Positions 1 to 5,897 of a DNA stretch of 24,636 bases are shown here, piece by piece. The translations under genes and the position numbers were made by a program. The stretch comes from Ruminococcus sp. (GTDB lineage Bacteria > Bacillota > Clostridia > Oscillospirales > Ruminococcaceae), in the NCBI GenBank assembly GCA_024697705.1, contig JAILFF010000301.1, positions 1 through 24,636 of the forward strand, given 5' to 3'. The stretch's first letter is position 1, and every line of letters starts with the position of its first letter. The notes under the pieces were generated by a model that saw only the letters and a list, made by a program, of their open reading frames with translations, did not search any database and was not told where the DNA came from.

Positions 1-19
1 CATCTAAATACCCAATATA

Positions 20-48
20 ATTATATCATTGTTATATATTTTTGTCAA
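20..48 (-). promoter_or_regulatory. Sigma-A promoter firing off the left edge
   Basis: On the minus strand a perfect -35 (TTGACA, 48-43) and a perfect -10 (TATAAT, 25-20) are separated by exactly 17 bp. Transcription would start near position 13 and leave the window, so the gene it serves is not visible. Confidence 0.75.
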
Positions 49-171
49 TATAGCTAAGATGAGTTTGTTTGTACAGATTGTAAAAATTCTATTATAAATC
101 CAGCAAAAAACTATAACAAATAATAAACAGCATAGAGTACATTTTATGCCTAATAATTCGCATTATGCTTA

Positions 172-327
172 TTGTAAGCATCCTTTCAGTAATTTATTAG
201 CTTGCTGGTACCTGTCTTTTACAATGATTCCTTGAAAACTTCTTTACCGCTACCTGCTGTTTGCTGGACTTTACCGGACGCGGACTTTCACCGCGCTGTC
301 TTATCTGCACCGAACTGGCGCACCCCT
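172..327 (-). ncRNA. Candidate structured RNA, group IIC intron 5'-end-like
   Basis: Read leftward, the sequence just after a good promoter begins GGGGTGCGCC and folds into two tight hairpins. One is TGCGCC/GGTGCA with loop AGTTC (about 322-306). The other is CGCGG/CCGCG with loop TGAAAGT (about 295-279). A GTGCGCC start followed shortly by GGTGAAAGTCC is the arrangement at the 5' end of bacterial group II introns, especially class IIC. The motif GGT(G)AAAG recurs three times (near 290, 274 and 247). A further hairpin, ATGCTTA/TAAGCAT, lies near 172-190. The rest of an intron and its reverse transcriptase are not visible, so this may be a fragment or an unrelated small RNA. The 3' end is unknown. 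Confidence 0.4.
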
Positions 328-332
328 ACTTT

Positions 333-361
333 ATTATACCACACTTATTCAAAAAAGCCTA
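333..361 (-). promoter_or_regulatory. Extended -10 promoter of the leftward RNA candidate
   Basis: On the minus strand TATAAT (338-333) is preceded by TGTGG, giving an extended -10 (TGn). The -35 at 361-356 (TAGGCT) is weak at 17-bp spacing. The predicted start is about 326-327, immediately before the GTGCGCC hairpin. Confidence 0.5.
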
Positions 362-547
362 TAGCGGCGAACACGGTGAGTATAAACTTTCCGCTTGGAG
401 TAGCTGTGTCAATATTCTCGATCGACAAGGGTTACTTTCTTATTGGTGAGAGTGTCTATGATGTTCAGCAAATACCGTGTAGAAAGACCAAACGGCAGAT
501 ACTCTCTACATTCACACGAATAAATGGAACTATGTCTGTGTATATGC

Positions 548-576
548 TTGACATTTAGGTGTAAAAATGTTATTAT
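548..576 (+). promoter_or_regulatory. Sigma-A promoter, rightward
   Basis: TTGACA (548-553), a 17-bp spacer and TATTAT (571-576). Transcription would start near 583 and run straight into the long inverted repeat at 605-680. No open reading frame with a credible ribosome binding site follows before the Fic antitoxin, so it may drive a small RNA or be a relic. Confidence 0.55.
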
Positions 577-604
577 ATATGGTGTTTGGAAGAGCAGAAA
601 TAAA

Positions 605-680
605 AGAGGCTGTAGCATGAATGCGGCACAAACTTGTTTATATGAACGTAGTTCATGCCGCAATCATGCAAACAGCTCCT
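605..680. repeat. Long imperfect inverted repeat
   Basis: The arms 605-628 and 656-680 pair almost throughout: GGCTGT with ACAGCT, GCATGA with TCATGC, and a perfect TGCGGCA with TGCCGCA. The loop contains a second small palindrome, GAAC-GTA-GTTC (644-654). Read leftward the hairpin is followed by a T-rich stretch, so it could act as a terminator on the minus strand. A similar GAAC-TAC-GTTC palindrome lies in the repeat near 15.24 kb. Confidence 0.6.
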
Positions 681-747
681 TTAATTGATCCGCTATACTG
701 TCTATACGTTGTAATGGGTTTTAAAACTTCTGTGTCAGTGGTTGTCT

Positions 748-777
748 CCCCACACCCCCTTCCTAAGACTTTTGGTT
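748..777 (+). repeat. 30-bp dispersed repeat, copy 1
   Basis: These 30 bases, beginning CCCCACACCCCCTTCC and ending TTTTGGTT, are identical to 15271-15300. The flanks differ beyond a shared GGTT a few bases upstream, so this is a dispersed repeat. Together with the inverted repeat at 605-680 it suggests a degraded copy of the element near 15.2 kb. Confidence 0.8.
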
Positions 778-833
778 TTGCCCTCACTTTGCGTAAATGC
801 TCATTTATATTTTTTCGCGTGAGCTTTTGGCAC

Positions 834-862
834 TTGATTTTTTCACTGAAATGTGGTATAAT
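834..862 (+). promoter_or_regulatory. Promoter of the Fic antitoxin-toxin operon
   Basis: TTGATT (834-839), a 17-bp spacer ending TGTGG, and a perfect TATAAT (857-862). The TGn before the -10 makes it an extended -10 promoter. Predicted start is near 869, about 50 nt upstream of the antitoxin ATG. Confidence 0.75.
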
Positions 863-919
863 TATTATATAATAAAATTAAGGGAGAGTGTGATCGTGAC
901 AGAAAGGAAAGGGGCTTTT

Positions 920-1108
920 ATGACTTCCGAAACGACAAGGGCGCAGAGGGAACAGATCATCAAAGACGCTTATTCGCTTTGCAGGCTTGACAGCGCCGCA
1001 CCGTCCGATGAGGTCATGCAGCTTGCGGGACAGTATATCGACGGCAGACTGGAACTTGAAGAGATCGCCGAGATGATAATTCGCGGCTATAAACAGAAGT
1101 ATGCGTAA
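920..1108 (+). CDS. VbhA-like antitoxin of Fic toxin
   Basis: A 62-residue helical protein directly upstream of a Fic gene with an 8-bp overlap, the usual class I Fic arrangement in which a small VbhA-type antitoxin obstructs the toxin's ATP site. The pattern R..II.DAYSLCRLDSAAPS..V..L...YI.G...LEEI matches the VbhA antitoxin domain. The inhibitory helix, normally S-x-x-x-E-G (for example SVRMEG), reads L-C-R-L-D-S here, so the serine, glutamate and glycine are all changed. The ATG start has a purine-rich site (AGGAAAGGGG) 5 nt upstream. In-frame GTG starts at 890 or 896, preceded by AGGGAGAG, would add 8-10 residues and remain possible. The family call rests on context and helix pattern. Confidence 0.8.
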   Translation: MTSETTRAQREQIIKDAYSLCRLDSAAPSDEVMQLAGQYIDGRLELEEIAEMIIRGYKQKYA

Positions 1109-1751
1109 ATTTCGGCAGGACAGCTATTGCTATCCCGACAGCGAGGTGCTTATCAATAAGCTCGGTATTCGCTCGGAGAGTGAGCTCGAAAAAGCCGAGA
1201 GCGCTATAACGTTTATCAGACTCGCACAGATAAAAAGTGTTACGGGCGATTTCGATTACGACCACCTGAAACGTATGCACGGGTTTATCTTCGGCGATAT
1301 CTACGAATGGGCGGGGCATGAACGGCGCTCGGACATCTGCAAGAACGAACAGGTGTTGGGCGGGCTTTCGGTGACTTACACCTACCCTACCGAGATAGCA
1401 AAGGAGGCACGGCGGGCGATAGCCGCCTTTCACGCGACAGACTGGGCTTCGCTGCCGATCGAAGAACGTGCCGAACGCTTCGCGGGCGCTGTTGCGGCGC
1501 TGTGGCAGGTACATCCGTTCCGCGAGGGCAACACGCGGACGATAATGACATTCGCGTGCGAGTTTTCCGACAAATACGGTTTTCATATGGACAGACAGCT
1601 TTTCGGTAAGCACGCCGATTTTACGCGGCGGGCGCTCGTAATGGCGTCGATCGGGCAGTATTCCGAGCCGAAGCATATTATCAGGATATTTGCCGACAGT
1701 ATGGAGCGCGGCGAAAGGGCGGTCAATATGAGCGCCGGAAAAAGTGAATAA
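1101..1751 (+). CDS. Fic-domain protein (AMP transferase-type toxin)
   Basis: 216 residues with a full Fic fold. The active-site motif HPFREGNTRT lies at residues 138-147 (family HxFx[D/E]GN[G/K]R), with catalytic His138 and the phosphate-binding GNTR. The flap and start of the domain (FDYDHLKRMHGFIFGDIYEWAG, residues 51-72) also match. Fic enzymes transfer AMP, or occasionally another nucleotide-derived group, from a nucleotide to a hydroxyl of a target protein; targets of class I bacterial members include DNA gyrase and topoisomerase IV. No N-terminal S-x-x-x-E-G inhibitory helix is fused, consistent with inhibition by the separate upstream protein. The start overlaps the antitoxin stop (ATG 1101), implying coupled translation. 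A strong terminator follows. The target cannot be told from sequence. Confidence 0.9.
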   Translation: MRKFRQDSYCYPDSEVLINKLGIRSESELEKAESAITFIRLAQIKSVTGDFDYDHLKRMHGFIFGDIYEWAGHERRSDICKNEQVLGGLSVTYTYPTEIAKEARRAIAAFHATDWASLPIEERAERFAGAVAALWQVHPFREGNTRTIMTFACEFSDKYGFHMDRQLFGKHADFTRRALVMASIGQYSEPKHIIRIFADSMERGERAVNMSAGKSE

Positions 1752-1763
1752 TGAACAGTAAAC

Positions 1764-1816
1764 AGTGAATAGTTAAGGTGTCCTCTCCGCAGACGCACCT
1801 TAACTGTTCACTTTTT
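1764..1816 (+). terminator. Terminator after the Fic operon
   Basis: The arms 1764-1780 and 1796-1812 form a 17-bp stem (AGTGAATAGTTAAGGTG with CACCTTAACTGTTCACT, one G-U pair) around a 15-nt loop, followed by a run of T. Confidence 0.85.
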
Positions 1817-1823
1817 CATGTAA

Positions 1824-1835
1824 TGACAATTGTCA
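1824..1835. promoter_or_regulatory. Palindromic operator-like site TGACAATTGTCA
   Basis: A perfect 12-bp palindrome lies 24 bp upstream of the -35 of the next promoter. Its ACAATTGT core also occurs at 20754-20761, just upstream of the promoter of the WG-repeat lipoprotein. It may bind a dimeric regulator; this is inference. Confidence 0.35.
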
Positions 1836-1859
1836 CCCGATAAAATGACATCGGACACC

Positions 1860-1888
1860 TTGCAAACGCCGTGAAAATGTTGTATACT
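1860..1888 (+). promoter_or_regulatory. Promoter of the 1933 gene
   Basis: TTGCAA (1860-1865), a 17-bp spacer and TATACT (1883-1888). Predicted start near 1895, about 38 nt upstream of the ATG. Confidence 0.65.
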
Positions 1889-1932
1889 GTAATCAGCAAA
1901 ATAATTAACATGATCGCGGGAGGTCTGCTGTT

Positions 1933-2772
1933 ATGAATAAAGTGATAAAGGGGATACTCGCAACGCTCGGGGCAGTGACTTTTCTTTCGGGAACGGCATA
2001 CTTTATCGAACAGGAAAGCGCAAAAAAATATAACGAAACATTCCCGCAGGACTATATCTCGCAGACTTATCCAAATGCCGTGATAATCGAAAACAATGAA
2101 GAACACAGCAGCCGGTTCGGCAATACTACCTCCGCGAACTGCTATTGCTACGATAATGAAGAGGATATTTATTTTTCACAGGAGTTCACCTATGACAATC
2201 ACGGACGATATATCCCGCGGGATAACGGAGGCTACAACAGCTATCAGAACGCTCTTGCCACAAAACAAGATATTCAGCACTGCATGGATAAAGCTGCGGA
2301 GATCCTTTCGGACAACTGCGAGTACAAGCTCTTACGCGACCCGATCTGCCACAGTGACTTCCTTATATTCATAAAAGACCCCGAAATATGGCAGGCAGAC
2401 GAGCTTTATCGCGCTCTGAATGTTATGACAAACGATATTTTCCGCGGCGAGGGCAGAGAATCCATCGGGTATCAGATAGTTATCTGCGGAGAGAGCGCTT
2501 ATGACAAGCTGACGGGACTTGAACTTTTTAACGGCAAGGCTGACAAAAATTCGGGGTATTACGCAAGCGCTTTCGGCGGTTTCGATATTGAGAACAATAC
2601 CGATATCAAGGCGGAAAGATTTGATATCATCGAGAACGGCGATCAGCAGATCTTCAATATATATCAGCAGGCTTACAGCGGCACCTATACCGATATTATC
2701 ATGTGGATAAGCGGCGAGCCGAACAAAGCTCCGCGTGATATGAAATACGAATTCTTCGGTCTGAAATACTGA
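1933..2772 (+). CDS. Exported or membrane-anchored protein of unknown function
   Basis: 279 residues. I do not recognise a family. The first 25 residues (MNKVIKGILATLGAVTFLSGTAYF) form a basic start and hydrophobic stretch typical of a signal anchor; there is no lipobox cysteine. The rest is soluble, acidic and aromatic-rich, with N-rich segments and several cysteines (NCYCYD near residues 69-74, DNCEY near 127, PICHSD near 138), so disulfides outside the membrane are possible. The start is an ATG with GGGAGG about 9 nt upstream. It has its own promoter at 1860-1888 and is followed 15 nt later by a small membrane-protein gene, so the two are probably cotranscribed. Confidence 0.7.
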   Translation: MNKVIKGILATLGAVTFLSGTAYFIEQESAKKYNETFPQDYISQTYPNAVIIENNEEHSSRFGNTTSANCYCYDNEEDIYFSQEFTYDNHGRYIPRDNGGYNSYQNALATKQDIQHCMDKAAEILSDNCEYKLLRDPICHSDFLIFIKDPEIWQADELYRALNVMTNDIFRGEGRESIGYQIVICGESAYDKLTGLELFNGKADKNSGYYASAFGGFDIENNTDIKAERFDIIENGDQQIFNIYQQAYSGTYTDIIMWISGEPNKAPRDMKYEFFGLKY

Positions 2773-2787
2773 AAGCGGGTCATTATC

Positions 2788-3096
2788 ATGAAAAAGTTTT
2801 TTATTTGGCTGATGAAGATATTTTTGCTTACGGTGATGGCATGGACGGCGGGCTATATATTTATCATTCTTATGTTCACCATCAACTTTCACAGCATATT
2901 CGGGACAATATTCGGTATATCGCTGCCGCTTTTCATAATAGCGCTGATACTTACGCTCATCGGCAGGCTTTCCTACGCGGTATTGATGACAAAGGAAGAA
3001 TACGCGGCAGCAAGTATCCCGACAAAGATCGGATTGTATCTTTGTCTGCTGATACCCGTTGCAATAGTGATAGGCGTGCTGTTATGTTTTGTGTAA
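2788..3096 (+). CDS. Small multi-pass membrane protein
   Basis: 102 residues, almost entirely hydrophobic. About three membrane segments are visible (residues 8-32, 38-60 and 80-101), separated by a short polar stretch around MTKEEYAAASIPTK (residues 67-80). No family is recognised. It lies 15 nt after the preceding exported protein and 13 nt before the next gene, so the three look like one transcript; the ribosome binding site (AAAGCGGG) is weak and translation may be coupled. It could be a partner of the anchored protein upstream, but nothing in the sequence proves this. Confidence 0.65.
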   Translation: MKKFFIWLMKIFLLTVMAWTAGYIFIILMFTINFHSIFGTIFGISLPLFIIALILTLIGRLSYAVLMTKEEYAAASIPTKIGLYLCLLIPVAIVIGVLLCFV

Positions 3097-3109
3097 GGGG
3101 TAAAGGCTG

Positions 3110-4540
3110 ATGAAATGTATCGAAATCAGTGAGAACGGCATCTATATGGTATTTGAGATCGGCAGCGGGGGAAAGATATGTCTGACACGTTTTTCGCCGC
3201 TGATAACCGCAGCCGATCTCCACGGCACGGACGGCGGCGCTCCCATGCTTGATGACGGCGGGCTGCGCTTTAAGGACTTTTCCGACACGAACGATCAGAA
3301 GGGCAGGATCATAGGCGTAACGCAGACGGACGAAACGGGCGCGGAGGTCGTCACGCGGTTCAGATTTATTAACGGCATATCTGCTGTGGCGGTCGAAACA
3401 AAGGGCGATATGCGCAGGCTCGGTCTGCGGCTGACTTTTCCCGCAGAAACGGAGGTCGTGACGATGAGCGGCGGTCGCTGCGGTCATGTGCGGTGTCAGA
3501 CGGGCGGCTATGTTCTTGCATGGCAGAGCGACAATTCCGCCGAGTTTATCAGTGAAAAAGATAGAGGGGTGCTTCTTTTGCCGCAGTACGGCGGGGAGTG
3601 CCTTATTTCCGTTTCCGCGGACGCTGACGGCGCTTTCGGGGAGCTTACCCGTTTCCGCCGCGCCGTGAGAAGAAAGACCCGCGACAGCAAAATGCTCGGC
3701 GTGTTTTTCGACGGCTCGGACTGCCCGCCCGAATATCTGCCCGCGCTGATCGGAAAGGCGGCGGAAGTCGGCTGCAATTATTTCCGTGTCGATACCGCGA
3801 AAGTATCGGCGGCGGTGTCGGCTGAAATTCTCGGCAGCGGCATGACCCCCGCGGTTCGGCTGAACCTTTCCGACTGCGGGTCTGCCGAAAGCGTCTGCGA
3901 AGTGATACGCGAATACCGTGCGGGGCATATCCTGCTGCCCGAAGGCGCGGGGCTTTCGCTTGCCGATGAGATACTCGCCGCCCGTCGGGATACCGTTATC
4001 GGCAGTACGGCGGCGGGGCTCGGCTGTGCCGCGAGAGGAATGTTGACCGCCGCCGATGGCGATTCGGTAAGAAACGCGCTGTATTTTTCCGCGCCCGAAC
4101 AGGTGTTGACCTGCTGCGATATCACCTCGGACGCGGACAGGGAACAACTTGCCGCCGCGCTGATAAGATCCATGCCGACGAGAATGTGCTTAAGAGGGCG
4201 GCTCGATCTGCTTGACGAAGACGGTCTTTCGCTTGTGAAGGAGTCAGTGTCGGTGCATAAGCGCATACGCGGCGCGGTCGCGGCGGGGCTGCCGATCTTT
4301 CCGAAGGCTGACGGCGGTGAGGCTTACGGTATCGCGAGCCGCAGTGAGATATACATGGCGGTGCTCGGGAAAATCGGCGGCGAGGTCGTTGTTCGGACGA
4401 GCGGCGTTACGGAGGGCAGCAGCGCGGAGGTGCTTTTCCCCGCTGTCTTTGACGGAACGGTCGGGCGAGTATCAGACGAAGTGATTTCCGTAAAATTCGG
4501 AAAAAGCGACAGCGCCGTGCTGCTGCGGTTCATGCGGTAA
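3110..4540 (+). CDS. Degenerate alpha-galactosidase (GH36)-like protein
   Basis: 476 residues. The order resembles clan GH-D alpha-galactosidases: a beta-rich N-terminal part (1-190), a barrel-like part beginning LGVFFDG (about residue 196), and a C-terminal part where GRLDLLDEDGLSLVKESVSV followed by HKRIRGAVAAGLPIFP closely resembles the end of GH36 barrels. The barrel strand that normally carries a DDGW motif reads NYFRVDTAK here. The segment expected to hold the nucleophile Asp (KWD.N type) reads GHILLPEGAG. The acid/base region keeps ITSDAD. At 476 residues it is well below the usual roughly 700 of GH36. No signal peptide is seen, so it should be cytoplasmic. The likely reading is a non-catalytic or altered-specificity relative. 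Codon use is GC-rich like the rest of the window. The family call is inference from motif order. Confidence 0.5.
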   Translation: MKCIEISENGIYMVFEIGSGGKICLTRFSPLITAADLHGTDGGAPMLDDGGLRFKDFSDTNDQKGRIIGVTQTDETGAEVVTRFRFINGISAVAVETKGDMRRLGLRLTFPAETEVVTMSGGRCGHVRCQTGGYVLAWQSDNSAEFISEKDRGVLLLPQYGGECLISVSADADGAFGELTRFRRAVRRKTRDSKMLGVFFDGSDCPPEYLPALIGKAAEVGCNYFRVDTAKVSAAVSAEILGSGMTPAVRLNLSDCGSAESVCEVIREYRAGHILLPEGAGLSLADEILAARRDTVIGSTAAGLGCAARGMLTAADGDSVRNALYFSAPEQVLTCCDITSDADREQLAAALIRSMPTRMCLRGRLDLLDEDGLSLVKESVSVHKRIRGAVAAGLPIFPKADGGEAYGIASRSEIYMAVLGKIGGEVVVRTSGVTEGSSAEVLFPAVFDGTVGRVSDEVISVKFGKSDSAVLLRFMR

Positions 4541-4550
4541 AAATATCATA

Positions 4551-4588
4551 AAGACCTCTCCGCGCCCACCGCACGGGGAGGTCTTTTT
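4551..4588 (+). terminator. Terminator after the GH36-like gene
   Basis: AAGACCTCTCCG (4551-4562) pairs with CGGGGAGGTCTT (4574-4585; one G-U pair), followed by T residues. Confidence 0.85.
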
Positions 4589-4649
4589 CCGAATTACGGG
4601 AAAACGTGCGAAATTCCCCGATGTGCCGCACTTTTACCGAATAAAAATG

Positions 4650-4678
4650 TTGACATTTCGCAGAAAATATAGTATTAT
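4650..4678 (+). promoter_or_regulatory. Promoter of the SGNH-PIN-YfcE operon
   Basis: TTGACA (4650-4655), a 17-bp spacer and TATTAT (4673-4678). An 8-bp direct repeat places a second TATTAT at 4681-4686. The leader to the TTG start is about 95-100 nt. Confidence 0.75.
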
Positions 4679-4782
4679 AGTATTATAGACCATGTCTGCC
4701 GCATATTTTTGTCCGCCGCTGACATATATTATTTCAATATGCCGATATGCAGCGGGCAAACTTAGTCGGGAGGCGTTCTGAT

Positions 4783-5853
4783 TTGAAGACTTTTCAAAGA
4801 TTGTTGTTATCCGCGGGGGCGGCGATCATGCTTATGCCGCCGATATCCGCCGCCGCGGTCGGCGATGTGCCGAGCATTGTCGGCGAGGTGCCGAACTTTG
4901 ATGTTGCCGTGAACGCTCCCCCGCAGGTGGTCTTTATCGGTGATTCCATTACCGCGGGTTACGGGCTTGAAGGCTATATGCCCGACGATATGTCAAACTG
5001 CGATTCGTTCGCCAATCTCCTGGCGCTCGAATTTAAGGCGGAGCTTCCCGAGCAGGCAGATTTTTGTTATTTTAACGAGGGGCGCGACGGCAGAACTTCG
5101 GCGGGTATGCTAAAACTGCTGCAAAGCGGTAAGATCGACGATGAACTCAAAGCCGCCGACGCCGTGGTAGTGTCCGTCGGCGGAAACGATATGCTCGATA
5201 CCTTCCTTGATATCTTTAACAGGGATAATTCCATGCGCGAAATCATCGAAAAGGCGCTTTCGCTAAGCGATGATCTTGACAGCGACCTTGAAGGCTTCGC
5301 GCAGAATATGCCCCTTATCGCCGAGGAACTCGATAAGCGCACCGATGGGATAATATTCGTGCAGACGCTCTATAATCCCATGGAGGCAACGCCTATCAAA
5401 ATAATAAATAATATGTCGGCGGAGAAGATAGGAAGACTCAACGAGATCATCGCGGAATGTTCGGAAAACGGCAGTAAGTATAAACTCTGCGATGTGTCGA
5501 GCGAATTTGTCGGCAGAGCATCTGAGCTTACGAACATCGACGATTACGACATTCACCCGAACGCCGCGGGACATCGGGTCATCGCGGAGCTGATGAGCCG
5601 CGTACTGCACGCGGAAACGTATTATTATCACGATTATGAGGCGGAACGGGAATATCTGCTTGAGCAGGAACGGCTTGCTGCCGAGCAGGAAAGACTCGAA
5701 GCCATGAAACGTGAACAGGAAGAAATTGAAACGGCTCGCAGAGAACAAAGCAGAAAAACCCGGGCTGCAGCGGCGGCAGGCTGCGGAGTTATGCTGGTTC
5801 TCGGTGCGCTGCTGATAAGGCGCGGAAAGCAGGACGGCGGTTCGGCTGAATGA
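4783..5853 (+). CDS. Exported SGNH/GDSL hydrolase with coiled coil and C-terminal anchor
   Basis: I place the start at TTG 4783 rather than an upstream ATG at 4747, because GGGAGG (4768-4773) lies 9 nt before it and the protein then opens with a clean signal peptide (MKTFQRLLLSAGAAIMLM..). 356 residues. SGNH blocks are present: FIGDSITAGYG (nucleophile Ser55), a glycine in GRDGRTS, SVGGNDM (Asn135) and DIHPNAAGH (Asp256, His258). These enzymes hydrolyse ester bonds of lipids, acyl groups or acetylated glycans; the substrate is unknown. After the catalytic domain comes a Glu/Arg-rich coiled coil (about 285-330), a hydrophobic segment (327-347) and a basic tail (IRRGK), so the enzyme sits outside the membrane, tethered at the C-terminus. 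It is the first gene of an operon with the PIN protein, 44 nt downstream. Confidence 0.88.
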   Translation: MKTFQRLLLSAGAAIMLMPPISAAAVGDVPSIVGEVPNFDVAVNAPPQVVFIGDSITAGYGLEGYMPDDMSNCDSFANLLALEFKAELPEQADFCYFNEGRDGRTSAGMLKLLQSGKIDDELKAADAVVVSVGGNDMLDTFLDIFNRDNSMREIIEKALSLSDDLDSDLEGFAQNMPLIAEELDKRTDGIIFVQTLYNPMEATPIKIINNMSAEKIGRLNEIIAECSENGSKYKLCDVSSEFVGRASELTNIDDYDIHPNAAGHRVIAELMSRVLHAETYYYHDYEAEREYLLEQERLAAEQERLEAMKREQEEIETARREQSRKTRAAAAAGCGVMLVLGALLIRRGKQDGGSAE

Positions 5854-5897
5854 TCGGTTCGGTCTGTTCGGGCTTTCCGGGAAAGGATCTTTAACAA

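Noticed and set aside
262..327. Cobalamin riboswitch or RNase P RNA
   Set aside because: The GGTGAAAGTCC hairpin resembles parts of both, but the cobalamin B12 box (GCCACTG type) and the conserved RNase P core are missing.
202..558. 118-residue rightward ORF in the left gene-free region
   Set aside because: It has no ribosome binding site, an improbable composition, and runs antisense to the structured-RNA candidate and its promoter.
621..872. 83-residue rightward ORF
   Set aside because: It spans the inverted repeat, the 30-bp repeat and the Fic promoter; no ribosome site or family pattern.
1014..1676. 220-residue leftward ORF opposite the Fic genes
   Set aside because: Antisense shadow of a well-supported Fic toxin and antitoxin; Arg/Pro-rich composition typical of such shadows.
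2957..4147. 396-residue leftward ORF
   Set aside because: Antisense to the GH36-like gene; His/Arg/Ala-rich with no motif and no promoter.
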